From assembly GCA_006503535.1 (NCBI GenBank), contig QYRS01000003.1:3410001-3474000 (forward strand): a stretch of 64,000 bases of DNA, read 5' to 3'. The position numbers were made by a program, and so were the translations under genes. Below are positions 18,572 through 29,902 of this stretch, one piece after another. Each line of letters begins with the position of its first letter. Positions within the stretch are counted from its first letter, which is position 1. The notes under the pieces were generated by a model that saw only the letters and a list, made by a program, of their open reading frames with translations, made no database searches and was not told the DNA's origin. Source of the DNA: Arthrinium phaeospermum. Taxonomy: Eukaryota > Ascomycota > Sordariomycetes > Amphisphaeriales > Apiosporaceae.

Positions 18572-19389
18572 TGCGAGGAAGGGTGGGTTTGTGTTTGGGT
18601 TTGGATGCACTGCAATCTGCGACGATGGATTGCGACTGCCAATTCGGTTGGCCTTCAAGTTCTGAACTTTTTTTGTCGATAAGACTTTATCGGTCGGTTG
18701 GGTGGGGGCAGGTGGTTCCACTCCACTACGCCGTAGTCTGACCCCGCGACCCGCTGGGCTTGGGGAGATCCAAGGAGGTTGAGGCTGGGGAGGTTGGAAG
18801 CCAACTGTAGATTGAAGGACAGGCTAACACATTCGACCTAAATAGCTCTGCTGTGTTGTTGTTGATGGTTGTATCACAATTTAGCACCCTTCTGGACAAG
18901 ACAAGTAATTTGGAAGCTTGCAATCGCTGCCGTTCCTGCCAATATTGTTTTCCGGAAAGCATCCAAGTGTGTGGCTCTTGCCTACCCTATGATCCGCAAA
19001 TACACTTCGCCCAAGCAATTTTCATGGTGGACAAACAAGGTTACTCTCGGCAGAAGTTGTATTATTAAACACAAGCCAGGCTGTACTATTACATCTCACA
19101 TTTTCTTATTGACACAATCATAAATAATATGTAGCCGGTAAGACCTTGAACCTGCTTGAGATGTTCCATCTTCTATTTGCTCGTCCAATATGAAGTGAGA
19201 ACCATAGCAAAGAATCAGTCTGTATTTAGCCCATTTAGTACCCTTAACATATATACCCTCATTAAGAAGGAGCCCATCTGGTGTACACTCAAGCTTCGAT
19301 GTGGAGTACTTCATTGTATTATATACTTTGACATCATCCGTTCTGATGTGGTTTCTCATCCTCACTCACACATCCACGTGCGGAGGCCT
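18572..19389. other. Intergenic, nothing recognised
   Basis: Upstream region of SPB4 and 3' flank of the DUF3176 gene. No supported feature. Confidence 0.5.
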
Positions 19390-21155
19390 TCATTCAGTAA
19401 GGTGATTCGTTATCACCGCCGTCCGCATCCTCAAGTATGACCGAGTCCAGAGTGGTTTCTGCCCCGCCCTGGACATGGGATACGACTCTTGCGACAGTAG
19501 GAGCGGCGTCAAAGAGGATTTCCAGATCAGGTGCTCGGCGCGATGCGTCTGGCATATGATGACGAGAAGGAATAAACACATGGCAGCCACCAAAGCGGTC
19601 GGCAGGGAGATCCAGGCCCAGCGAACCGTGATGACGATCTGCTCCTTTAGGACAGGGACGTTAGTCACCGTCGCGTTGGGTCCGCTGAGCATGCGGTGCG
19701 ACATGGACTTCGAAATGTTGGCCATCGTCGCCGGTATGTCTGCGCTATCATAGAGGGGGACATTCAGTCGGACAGAATCAGGAGGCGCGGGCGCCAGGGC
19801 GTCTTCCAAGATCTGACGCATGTTGTTCATATCCATGAAGTTGACGCTGAACGTGCGGTTGTGGGGAAATGTATGGTCCAGGACGGTGTATCCAACCAGG
19901 TAGCCTGGTTCCGTGAGATTCAGGGGGTACGCCTTCGTGAGCCCCGGGTCGATCGTGCCATTAGTGATGGACCAGTCGGAATACTCGAATGCAGATAGTG
20001 CGTAAGTGCACTCGTGGACCCGCATACCATCTTTCCATGTTGAAGAACTGGCGAAATTAGGCGCAAATCTAATTACCCCAAAGCGAAGCAAAGCATCCTT
20101 CATAGGCGACCAGTCTCCCACTCCTCTTTCCAATGAGGTATTGACACGTGTGTGGGTGAAACCCCAATGGGCGGAAGAGGCAGTTTTCGCATAGAGTTGG
20201 AGCCCAGCCGGCGTGGTGAATATGCATCTCTCAGATCCAGTCCGCTTATCCTGGGTGCAGTTCTCTCGAGCGGGTATAGTCACATCCAGGCAATTGGCTG
20301 TGATCCCTATAGATGCGAATGGGGGATATTCACAAACAGACCCGGGACAGACAAGATCCGGTAGCTGGGGCTCACTATAGAGAGCCAAGTTCACCGCACT
20401 CCTCATGGGGATATCTCTGGGGCTTTCTGTCGGGCGATTTCGTTTAGTTACGGTATATTCAGTTCCGCAGACACAACTTACGAAACGCACTCCCTCCCAT
20501 ATCGGGTGCGCCTGTGGACCCGAAGTCGTATATCTGGGAAGTTTTGAGCCGTGAATGAACACCATCTACCTCGGCTAGCCTCGAGTCGAAACGAAGGATT
20601 TGCTGTGTGAAAGGATCTAGTGCGATAGCTGCCAAAGTCATCAAACAGCCCAAGTAGGGCAACAACGAATTGGTTGGTCTTTTGTAGAAGAATTTTGATG
20701 AGCCCATTGGACCTCTGCTAGCATCGTCATACTTTTGAAGGTCGGTCAATCTGGCAGTCTCGTCAGTTACTGATAAGCCGCTAGCATCAGGCTATACAGC
20801 CTTTGATATGTATGTACCTGTCCGGTTTCGGGGATTAGAGAAGGTGCAACCACTTGAGCTGGCTGATACACTCCGATACTGGTTGAATGAGACAGGCCTT
20901 GGAGGCCGTAGACAAGATAGAGAGGACGGCATTAGGCGATACTTCTAATGACCACGCTGACAGTGGTTGGTCCTGAATTCGTGCCAGTAGGATAATCATC
21001 CCCAGCAGACACATCAGAGAAAGAAGAGCGTTCCCAATCTCTAGGAACCAGTCGGTCTTGGAATGGACCTTGAAACAATTTCGAGTACCATTCGAGATCT
21101 TCGTTGAGGATGCTGCGGTTTTGGTATCAGAGCCTTCTTCAAACAAGGGTTCCAT
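19390..21155 (-). pseudogene. DUF3176-family membrane protein with in-frame stop
   Basis: Three exons: 20818-21155, 20482-20750, 19390-20426. Introns 20751-20817 and 20427-20481 have good donors and a TAACTAAAC branch site. The spliced frame has 547 codons after the start. N-terminal signature: TDWFLEIGNALLSLMCLLGMI, LSAWSLEVSPNAVLSILSTASK, QLKW, then DLQKYDDASRGPMGS, the hallmark of the fungal DUF3176 family. A long Cys-containing ectodomain follows and one C-terminal membrane segment (TALVAAMCLFLLVII). Codon 107 is TAA (20835-20837), between QLKWLHLL and SPKPDRLTDL, with the frame intact on both sides. CAA to TAA is one transition, as repeat-induced point mutation would give. Alternatives are an unusual splice or a base error. 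Function of the family is unknown; three or four membrane passes are expected. Confidence 0.7.
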
Positions 21156-21657
21156 TTTGGTTAACTTGATATCGAGTTTTAAAGATGAAGATGAATACCA
21201 CTGTCTTCTGACATCCTATGTTTTCGAGCTGGATGTTTGCTACTTTTGGTTTGTCCCCATCAGCTGAAGACGAACTTTCTTGCTTTTGTACAAAAAGCAA
21301 ATATAAGTTAAGTAAGGCTGCCTATCACATAGCCCAGCCGCCGACCAATTTGGGGGGAGGGGGCTTAGGGGCCGGCTGGGGGCCAGTAACCCGCCTCTTT
21401 AAATAGCTAGGTTAGATTCTTGTTACATATGGGGTCGATTCTCGGGCGATCGATTTGTTTGAACCGTTTCAGGTGATACCTTGCATATGATTCCGTCCCC
21501 CGTTTCTAGGAACCAATACCGGTTTCCCAACTGCATTGGGATGGTCGCCCTTCAACAATTGGAAATTTGCAAGCCTAACCCTTGACCATGGGGAATTTGG
21601 TGACGAAAATAGCTGGTGAGAGCTGTGGGCACCACATTCTTTCCGTATACCGCCATC
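21156..21657. other. Intergenic, G-rich patch
   Basis: A G-rich segment near 21350-21390 (runs of 4-7 G) that could form a quadruplex; otherwise nothing. Confidence 0.4.
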
Positions 21658-23264
21658 TCAGCCGCTATCTTCGCACATCTCTGCGCGGCAGTAAGCCTCA
21701 ATCCCAGCCTGCATCTCGTCCCTCATCTGCTGAGCCAGGGCCTCTTCGCCATGAATTTCCTTCATCTGGCGCGAGAGTTCCGCATGGGACTGTACCGTCA
21801 AGATACTAGTCCAGCCGAAGCTGTCGACGAAGTGGCGGACGACCAGCGGTATCAACCGAAGACACTCCTCCCGATCGCCCCGCATCGTCGCAATATGGAC
21901 CCGAAGCTGATGGCAAGCAGCCTCATACCGCAGTCGGTCACCATTCTGGGCGGCGTCCATCTCCTCGGCCGTGAAGGGCCGTGATAGGACTTCGGCGGTC
22001 AGCTTCCAGGCTCTCTCCACCTCGCCCGTGTGAAAATGCAGCCAGGCGAAGACGCCCTTGATGTACCGGGCGGCGTAGCTGTGCTCTTCTCCGCGTGCCT
22101 TGAGTCGGCTCAAAAGATACTCGGCCCTGTCGATGAAGACCTGTGGGTTTCCTAGGTCGTGGAAGGCGAGGTTGGGGGTCATGCTGCCCATGTTGGTAAT
22201 CATGGGCTGGCTGGGGCCGGAGTAGCTTTCCAGCTCATCCATGTAGAAATCGCCGAGATGTCTCGCCGCCACGCATGCGGTTTCGGAATCCATCAGACAG
22301 AGCTGCTTCATGAGGCGGTCGTGCAAAGGAAAATGCAGAGGTTTGATGATGGCGCACAGCTGGTGGATATGCCTCGCCAGTGACATGCCGAGGGCAGGGT
22401 GATGGTGGGTTAAGTTGACGATGACCGTGAGGGTTAACGGGAAGAGGTTAGCAAACAGGCGCTTATCGCGCAAGAGCAACCGGTACTTGCTGAAAAGAAC
22501 GTTGAAGAACCGAAACGCTTCTTTGGTTCGATGTTGATTGAGTAGTTGAATGCCTGCCTCCGCCAGACCGGCCCAGTTGCCGATTTTGGTATGAGACCCT
22601 GCTCCGTCGAATCGCCATTCTTCGTCGCGTAGCCACTTCTCCTCAATGGTCCAGGCACCAGTCTGGAATCCTCTGGAGATATACTCCCGCAGCATGTGCA
22701 TAGTCTCCTCCGGTAGTCGTACAACATCCGGTGCCTTTAATGCCGTCGGTTCAATCTTGCAGGAGCAAGACCGCGTGGGGCCATGTTGCAGATGAGCAGA
22801 GCATGGCACTTCAATAACCTTGCCGTCTTGTATCTTCCGGCGGTCTAACGGATGGGCACGAACCCGTGTGCCAGGTGGCTGACGTGCTCGGATGACCACC
22901 TCAGTCTCTTCGCCATCCGCTTCTGCTGCAGCATCCTCATTCCGGGAGCTGGTAGTGGCAGCGGCATCGCTGTGCCGCAGGTTCTTCCAGAGACCCCACT
23001 GCTTGATCCGTTTCTTGTACATGGTCTCCCTATGCGAAAGCGTTAGCAGACAACCCAAAATTGTGTCGATCGCCCCGATTTTGTTGGGTGTCAATATCTT
23101 ACGTACGTGGCGCTGAAGCCATGTTGGACCTGCATCGTCCTCACGACTTCTTTCAGGGGGCGGTTCTGCCTCTGATAGAGCTCCGTGACGAGCTCGCGGA
23201 CCTCGTCGGTCCAGTCGACGCGGGGCCTGGCCCAGCGAATCTGCTTGGCGGGTGCAGCAGACAT
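21658..23264 (-). CDS. Clr5-domain protein, putative transcriptional regulator
   Basis: Exon 1 is 23107-23264 (start MSAAPAKQIRWARPRVDW), intron 23030-23106, exon 2 21658-23029, giving 509 residues. The N-terminal Clr5 domain reads WTDEVRELVTELYQRQNRPL, EVVRTMQVQHGFSAT joined to ETMYKKRIKQWGLWKNLR across the intron. Clr5 is named after the S. pombe silencing factor and is found on many fungal regulators. The remaining 380 residues are helical and TPR-like (WAGLAEAGIQLLNQHRTKEAFRFFNVLF, YIKGVFAWLHFHTGEVERAWKL), as usual for this family. The longer unspliced frame reaching 23505 lacks the start of the domain, so I prefer the spliced model. Probably nuclear; targets are unknown. Confidence 0.85.
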
Positions 23265-24202
23265 TTCTACGATCCTCCGCTGGTATGGGACATGCTTGGC
23301 GAGAAGCGATGCGCGATGCGGCTGTTTGATGACATAAGGGCGTCTGTCTTGTCAAGCGCAATGACGGCACGGCGAGATTCTCCGACCAGGTAAGCACTTG
23401 TCCAGGTCGGTGAAATATGAGAAAAGGATTGATAGGTCCAAATATTAGAAGTGATGGAGGGACGGAATATTCAGGTCCAGTAACTTGTGTTGGCGGCCAG
23501 CCCAATTATTGACCATTATGACTTGGGTGCGGCCCCCAACGATGCAAGGGAGGAAGAAGACCAGCAACGGGGAAAGTGCTTGTTTGGCCCGTCGGCCTGT
23601 TACGGATCCCTGGTTGCAACGTCTTGGATATTGATTGGTCACTATCCGTACATGTACCTGTCGGTTTTGTTCTAAAACTGTCGTGGGCAGGGTCGCTCCC
23701 CGCAGTGGGCTAGCCCGGCGCCGTATATTACGAACTCTTTATAACTGTAACATATTTTTCTAACTCCTCACTTTTCGACTTTCCTGCGGTGGGTATGGTT
23801 GAAATTGTGCCTGCAAATGAAAAGGCTTCAAATGGCCCTAGGGCTTTCGAATACCTGCAAGAGTTCATGCCGGTAGATGTAGCTCACAGGACGGTAGTTG
23901 CCGAGAGGGGCCAGGCACAAAGCTTGTCACGCCACTATTGGGCACTGCACTCCTTCCCTCTGTTATCTCCACATCAATGTGAGGAAATGTTGGTCAATAT
24001 TACCATCGCAATGTCACTATACGAGTAACTGAGATGTTGCCAAGTGATCCGGCACGTTATCGTTACGGCCGACATTGACGCAACTAGACGCATCATGTCG
24101 CATCTCGAGGAGAGTCAGCATACTCCGAAGGCATATATTGCCTCGTACATTAAGGCAATGTACCCATCTTCTTGGACTGCATACTAATATAGCATCTCCT
24201 AG
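23265..24202. other. Intergenic between divergent genes
   Basis: No gene supported. TACTAAT (24182-24188) and CTAG (24199-24202) just before the next ATG look like the end of an intron, so an upstream exon of the F-box gene may lie here. Confidence 0.45.
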
Positions 24203-25171
24203 ATGTATCTAGCGAAAAACGAAAACGAAATGGCCGAACACACAGCCCAGAATAGGGTTCTTCTGGAGATCCCAGAACTCCTGGAGAGCATCCTACTCCA
24301 CCTCGACCAGAGAGACCTCCTCGTCAACGTCCAGCGCGTATGCCGCCAGTGGCGCCAGTGCATCACGGAAACACCCTCGATTCAGCAGCATCTGTTTCTC
24401 CTCCCGGAGCCCGCCAGTCGTACCAGCGACAGCAGCAATGCCAACGCCGACACCGTCCCAAAGCCAAGGCAGAACCCGCTGCTTGCCCATGACTTCCCCG
24501 AGTGGTTCATGCACGGCAGCACCTGGCCACCCGACCAGCGACTCCGATTCGTCCGCACCACGGAGCCCTATCTCCGGGGCTTCGACAGGGACCAGGTCTT
24601 CCCGGTGCTCCCAAACGTCACCAAGCGCCTCGAGGCCTACACTTATCCTCAAGCGAGCTGGCGGCGCATGCTGCTGGTGCAGCCCCCGCCCAACGGCGTC
24701 GGCTTAGTCTCGACGCGCTGTGGGCGCCTCGTGAAGCAAGGCACGCAGCCGCAAACCGACACGGAGCCGCAACCTAACTCGGAGGACATCGACAGCGGCG
24801 AGCCGCCGGCTGATAGGCCCGTGACCATGCCCGAGCTCCTCGAACTAACCAACAGGTTCATCCACGTCATGAGGCCTGTCCTCGGGCCCTACTGGGAAGG
24901 TCCCGCGGCAAGTGGAAACCAGCAGCCGCTGCGGCAAGAGGTAAAGTACGCCTTCAGCCGGTTCCGGGTCATGTGGTGGAGTCTCTCACCCGACTTGCAT
25001 GAGTCGGCCTTCGACTCCGACTCTGAGGAGCTCTACCTGGCCGCGCGGGAGAAGATGCGTAAGTATGGCATCGTAGTGCAGCATGACCACTGCCCCCACG
25101 ACCCGACCGATCAAGATGAATTGGTGCACAGGTTGCGAGGTCTACTTCCCAACCGAATGGTTGGCGAGTAA
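24203..25171 (+). CDS. F-box protein
   Basis: A 322-residue protein. Residues about 20-65 form the F-box: LLEIPELLESILLHLDQRDL, then NVQRVCRQWRQCITETPSIQQHLFLLPE. F-box proteins bind Skp1 in SCF ubiquitin ligases and choose substrates through the rest of the protein. The C-terminal 250 residues have no recognised repeat but resemble the fungal F-box families with conserved PEWF, ASWRRMLLVQPP and VMRPVLG-type stretches; the substrate is unknown. Met1 (24203) follows an intron-acceptor-like sequence, and Met10 (24230) is an alternative start. No intron within. Confidence 0.82.
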   Translation: MYLAKNENEMAEHTAQNRVLLEIPELLESILLHLDQRDLLVNVQRVCRQWRQCITETPSIQQHLFLLPEPASRTSDSSNANADTVPKPRQNPLLAHDFPEWFMHGSTWPPDQRLRFVRTTEPYLRGFDRDQVFPVLPNVTKRLEAYTYPQASWRRMLLVQPPPNGVGLVSTRCGRLVKQGTQPQTDTEPQPNSEDIDSGEPPADRPVTMPELLELTNRFIHVMRPVLGPYWEGPAASGNQQPLRQEVKYAFSRFRVMWWSLSPDLHESAFDSDSEELYLAAREKMRKYGIVVQHDHCPHDPTDQDELVHRLRGLLPNRMVGE

Positions 25172-25552
25172 TTGGAGCGGCTCAAGCATGAATGGCGCAA
25201 GCTCCGGGGCATTCAAGGGACCTGATTTGCTGGTAGCATGTAGGTACAGGGGGTAAAAGGAAAGTATCGCATACAGTGGGTTGTATAGCTTGCGCTGACG
25301 TGCAAAATTGACCAATAGTGTGTACCGAGTCAATTCTGGCGGCGTGACTCATGCGGCCTAGAATGCTGAGCCACCGAAGCGCAGGAAGCCTCCATAGTAC
25401 TTTGCATACATACTTACCTACATATAGTATTATATAGCGTTGCCAAGTCTGTATAGGAAATTCCAACTCTCTTTCTGCAGACTCTACCGTCCCAAATCAA
25501 AATTAAATCGTATACCATCGAACCCCTCCTAGACCTAGACTGACCAAGCACG
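25172..25552. other. Intergenic, nothing recognised
   Basis: Short convergent/tandem gap with an A/T-rich part near 25400-25440 that probably serves the methyltransferase promoter. Confidence 0.45.
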
Positions 25553-26592
25553 ATGGAGTTCCACGAAGCATCGCAGTCCAGCTGGGAAGCCAACGCGGCC
25601 CACTGGGACGAGGCCATCGGACAGGAGGGCAACAAATACTGGAAAGTCCTGCAGCTCCCAGCCCTGGAACGTCTGATCCCGCACGGACGCCCGAACAAGA
25701 AAGCCCTCGAGCTCGCGACGGGCAACGGCCTCGGCGCCCGCTGGCTCGCCTCGGCCGAGGGCGGCGGCTTCGCGTCGGTCCTGGCCACGGACGGCAGCGC
25801 CGAGATGCTGAAACACGCCGAGCGTCGCCAGGACGACGCAACGGCCGCCGCCAAGACGGCGTACCGGCAGGTCGACGTGACGGACGGCGCGGCCTTCAAC
25901 GGGCTGCTGGCGGACGAGCCCGGCGGGTTCGATGCCGTCTTGCTCAATATGGCGATCATGGACATTGCCGATCTGAACCCCTTGGCCAAGGCGCTTCCGA
26001 AGCTGTTGAAGCCGGATGGGGTGTTAGTCGACCCATCCATACCTGCGTCTTTCTCTCAATTGAGTGATGTTGCGTGAATGCTAACCTGATGAGAGGGGGT
26101 TTTCCCCCCTTCCGCTCTCGCAACAGCTTCGTGGCAACGCTTCTTCACCCCGTCTTCTTCACCTCCGACTTCACGCGCTCTATTGAGATCAAAGACGGGA
26201 AGGGCACCGAAGAGCCGGAGGTCACCCGCGCCAAAGTCATCCGGGGGTATCTCGATGTGCCGCCTGTCCATGGGGTGGCGCATTGGGGCCAGCCGGCGCT
26301 CCAGGTAGGTTGATCTTGTATTGTTGCCGAAACCCGTGAACCGTCACCTCTCTTCCTCTTGCATTCATGATCCACAAAAGCAATACTGATGAAGGATGGT
26401 TGCCGGGAAAAGGTTTATTTCCATCGTCCTATCCACGAGCTCTTCATGATATTCTTCCGCGAGGGCCTGGTCATGGACGCGATCGAAGAGCCCGCTTTCA
26501 CAGAGGCGGACAAGGTCGAGAGTATCGAGTCGCATTCGAACTTCACCCAGCTCCCGACGCTGTTGGCTTTCCGACTCCGGAGGTCTCAATGA
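25553..26592 (+). CDS. SAM-dependent class I methyltransferase
   Basis: Exons 25553-26022, 26127-26304 and 26413-26592 give 275 residues. The first intron (GTTAGT...CAACAG) joins PDGV to FVATLLHPVFF; the second (GTAGGT...AAAAG) joins QPALQ to VYFHRPIHELF. Motif I is ALELATGNGLGARWLA (SAM binding), followed by VLATDGSAEML (motif II acidic residue), VDVTDG, and DAVLLNMAIMDIADL; the post-core KPDGVFVATLLHP matches the beta-strand after the LKPGG loop. The start WEANAAHWDEAIG and the end are typical of Methyltransf_11/25 enzymes acting on small molecules. Substrate is unknown. No signal peptide; cytosolic. Confidence 0.85.
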
Positions 26593-27023
26593 AGCATCAT
26601 CACCTCCGAGCCTTAGTGAGGCTGTTACCTGGTCGATGGAAGATCAGATAAACACATACAATTATGGTATTAACCTATCATGGCACTTCGGTCCCAGCAT
26701 TTCATATATCGCTGTATATGGCCATAGCTAGAATTAGATAGGCTATACAAGACATACCCAATCTCCAGCCTCTAAGGCGAATTAGAAGAAATCCTTCGAT
26801 CATCATAGCAGATAATATAACCTGAGAACATCCCCTCAATCAAGGGGTAGTTCAGTGCTATTGATATCTATTAAGTAGGGGAGTAGGAGTAGGAGTCCTT
26901 GCTCCTGTGTTGGCCCGCATTAGTTCTGCATGTACCATCAGCTGAATGGTATACACCTCGATTCGGCAACTTAGAGAGCGCGAAGTAGTCTTTTCTTGAT
27001 AGCGATTGGTATGTGGAACACTG
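26593..27023. other. Convergent intergenic gap
   Basis: A/T-rich 3' flanks of the two converging genes; nothing else seen. Confidence 0.5.
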
Positions 27024-29145
27024 CTATTCGGTCGAAGCAGTGTCAAACCTCACTCTTCTGTCAGTTCTAATCGTTTTGGGTGATCTGAATCTCGGTCTCT
27101 CCCGCAAATCCGCCCCCCTGCGCAATTCTGCTACCAGCCATGCAAATTGTGTTGAGAAGCCCGTAGGATTGCAATCCTGGCAGACTGTCTCGAGAACCTC
27201 CTTGACCAAAGCGTTGTCTTTGACCATCGGTAGGTCTTGCAGAGATGGCCGCCAGTCCGAGACGAATCTCTTTGCATAGACCTCCAGAAGCATCTCGAGT
27301 ACAGCCGACCTCTCTTTGGTCCCCGGTTCTTCAGAGCCGGGTCCGTTCCAAAAGTGGTGCTTGATGACGGCACAAAGCTCCTCTTTCGCTAGATCTTCAC
27401 ATGCACCATGGTCTATCAGCATCTTGCAAGCCGCATATCCCAATATATAGTTCCCCGAGGCAGAGAACAAGTGGAAGGCAGGGATTCCGCAATACGCGCG
27501 CGCCTGCGCATCAGCCCCTCTCTCGAGCAACAGCCGCAGCAACGTGTCGTCCCAGATATCCCTGCCGAACATATAGTTTTCTAGGGAGAAGCCAATCGCG
27601 TGGAATACCGACTCCCCGTTTTCTGCGGTCTGCCATACATCGCAGCATGCCTCTAATAAATGCAAGACAGTATCGAGTCTCGGTTTGGAAAGATCGCATT
27701 CGGTCTTCAGTGCGGCAAGAAGAGCGTTTTGGCCGGACGAGTCCCTTGCCTTGACCGAGGCACCGGCCTCGAGCAGGCTGGAAACAACGGGGGCAAGGCA
27801 TGACCGTGAAGCCAATAGCAATGGAGAGGCGTCTCCATTCGATGTGTCTTCCACGTCCGCCCCCGCGTCAATCAACTTTCGCACAACGACGGCTCTCAAG
27901 CATTCCCATTTGCGGAGAGCTGGTCTGTCCAGGCCCCGGTCAACAAATAAAGAGTATTGCCCGTGAACTTCCGGCCAGTTTGTCTCGGCATCTTCCAATC
28001 TGAGGCCCCAATCGCGCCTGGGCCTATTGAACTTAACACAGCAGGCGAGAAGTGGCGTAGTGAAAAGGCGCGAAGTGTTGTTGACACTGGCTCCGTGCCG
28101 GAGCAACATCAAGGCGGCTTCGAACCGTCCGTGCCAACACGCGTCGAGCAACAAATTGCAGTCATCAGATACCATGAGGTTTGGGCTGGCGCCCTTTCGA
28201 ATCAAGTAGTCCCCGATAGAATCCTGCGTGCCGAGGATACTCCAGTAAGCCAGCGGAGGCATGCCAGATTCATCAAGGGCATTCACATCAGCCTGATATC
28301 CACTCTCTACCAACCATTTCACAAGCTCATAGTCCTGAATAAGTGAAGCATAATGGAGCGACATTCGGGGCACTACCACGCCTTGCGGTAAATGTGTGTC
28401 GGCCTTAAATATGCAGTGCGAGGCCCCCGCTTGGCTAAGGATTTTGACGGCTTCGAGATGACCACGCTCCATTGCGACCTGAAGTGCTGTATATTGAGCT
28501 TGGATACACCTCTTAGGCCTTATATCCTCAGCCATCATCTCACTTGCCGCAGCCAGCTTGTCAAGATCGACTCCATGGCTGATGAGAAGGTGTATAATAT
28601 CAGGGCAGCCATACCAAGCAGCTACATGCAATGCGGGAGTGTATGGAACAACTCCCGGAGGCCAAATCATCTCAGTCGTATTCAATAGGACTTCAGGCGG
28701 CTTAATCCTTGAAGCTTCACTATAAGACCTGTTTCGGCCCCCTTTCGTTGGTGGTCAGCGTCCCGACACTTGTGTATTATGGCAAAAGAACTAATTATAT
28801 GTACTGATGGCCAATTAAAAGAGCTGCCAGCATGAAAACTCGTCGCTGGTATATACGGGAGTCTCTATTTGGGGATATTCACTCACATCGACTCCGCAGC
28901 CGAACATTCGGACTGGTGCCAAATTCAAGAGCTCGTTTGAGACTCCATGGGCAAGAGTTCCGAACTGCCCAATACAGGAAATCGGAACCAAGACCCATGG
29001 CTTGCAGACTAGGCATAATCGTGCTGCCCACTACCCAATCTGCGTTTCGACACGTCGCCGCAAGTGCCGTGATGTCCCTGAATGAGGTCAGATATCCTGT
29101 GATCTCGAGTACCAGCTCGTTTGGGAGTTTCTTGAAAGAGGCCAT
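27024..29145 (-). CDS. F-box and ankyrin-repeat protein
   Basis: Exon 1 starts at ATG 29145 with MASFKKLPNELVLEITGYL, an F-box (LPNELVLEI, TALAATCR), and ends near 28880. An intron of about 180 nt (GTGAGT or the overlapping GTGAAT donor) leads to exon 2, which runs to 27024. Exon 2 encodes about ten ankyrin repeats, e.g. TPALHVAAWYGCPDIIHLLI, TALQVAMERGHLEAVKILSQ, NALLAALKTE, ASPLLLASRSCLAPVVSSLLEAG, LLRLLLERGADAQARA. In fungi such proteins recruit substrates to SCF ligases through ankyrin repeats, or are of unknown role. The exact splice site pair is not settled: two options keep the frame. The C-terminus ends VRFDTASTE. Confidence 0.78.
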
Positions 29146-29690
29146 TATTCGTAAGATAAGAGGGCTCAATGAATATTGGAATAGTTGGTTCGCAAAAATG
29201 AATGAAATAGGATTAGAAGGCGCAAGTAAAATTAAGAGATGGGAAAGACAGGAGCGAAGAAAGGGGATGCTACTCGAATATATGGCCCAAATAATTATGC
29301 TTGTAGTCACCATTGTCTACGTCCAAGATCGAAGTTTCGGTTGGCTCTTCTGACGCTACCCTTGCACCATCGATACACCTGATCTATTGTTTGTTCTAGC
29401 AACGCGCGAATCAAGATTGGCAAGATGCAAACATCCTCAACCTTGAAGAAAGGGGCAGCAAACTGTTCAAGTTTCGATTTGCTACAGACCCGAATCAGCT
29501 GCTCCCGACACCGCTCAGCATTTGGCCATCACAGTCATCTGTTTTCGCACATAGATCAACCTGTGATACATGGACGATACAGGATCGTGGAATTCTGCCG
29601 GCAAGCATGACCCTAGTCGAGGTTCTAAAATTGCCGGTCGGACTCAACATGTGAGCAAAAGGGGGGAGGGGCAAAAAGAGAAAAAGGGAG
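29146..29690. other. Intergenic, nothing recognised
   Basis: Promoter side of the F-box/ankyrin gene and downstream flank of the tRNA; no supported feature. Confidence 0.45.
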
Positions 29691-29698
29691 AAAAAAAA
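29691..29698 (-). terminator. RNA polymerase III terminator of tRNA-Gly
   Basis: Eight A on the plus strand (T8 in the transcript sense) begin 4 nt beyond the discriminator base of the tRNA. Confidence 0.85.
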
Positions 29699-29702
29699 GC
29701 GT

Positions 29703-29773
29703 TGCATCAGCCGTGAATCGAACACGGGGCCCATCGATGGCAACGATGGATTTTACCACTAAACCACTGATGC
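29703..29773 (-). tRNA. tRNA-Gly (anticodon GCC)
   Basis: 71 nt, no intron. The acceptor arms GCATCAG and CTGATGC pair fully; the anticodon stem CATCG/CGATG encloses TTGCCAT with anticodon GCC. The T-arm contains GTTCGATTC (B box) and the D-arm TGGTTTAGTGG (A box). A T8 terminator follows. Confidence 0.96.
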
Positions 29774-29902
29774 ATGTTGTTCTCATTGTTCTTGTGTGGT
29801 AGAACTTGGTCTAACCTAAAACATATTCATTGATTCGTAAAATTCGTAAGACCCCTTCGATCCTGACAGCCGCCAGTCAATATGCCAGTGTGCCAACAGC
29901 AA

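Noticed and set aside
23031..23505. Unspliced 615-codon model of the Clr5 gene reaching 23505
   Set aside because: It omits the start of the Clr5 domain, which lies in another frame joined by a clear intron.
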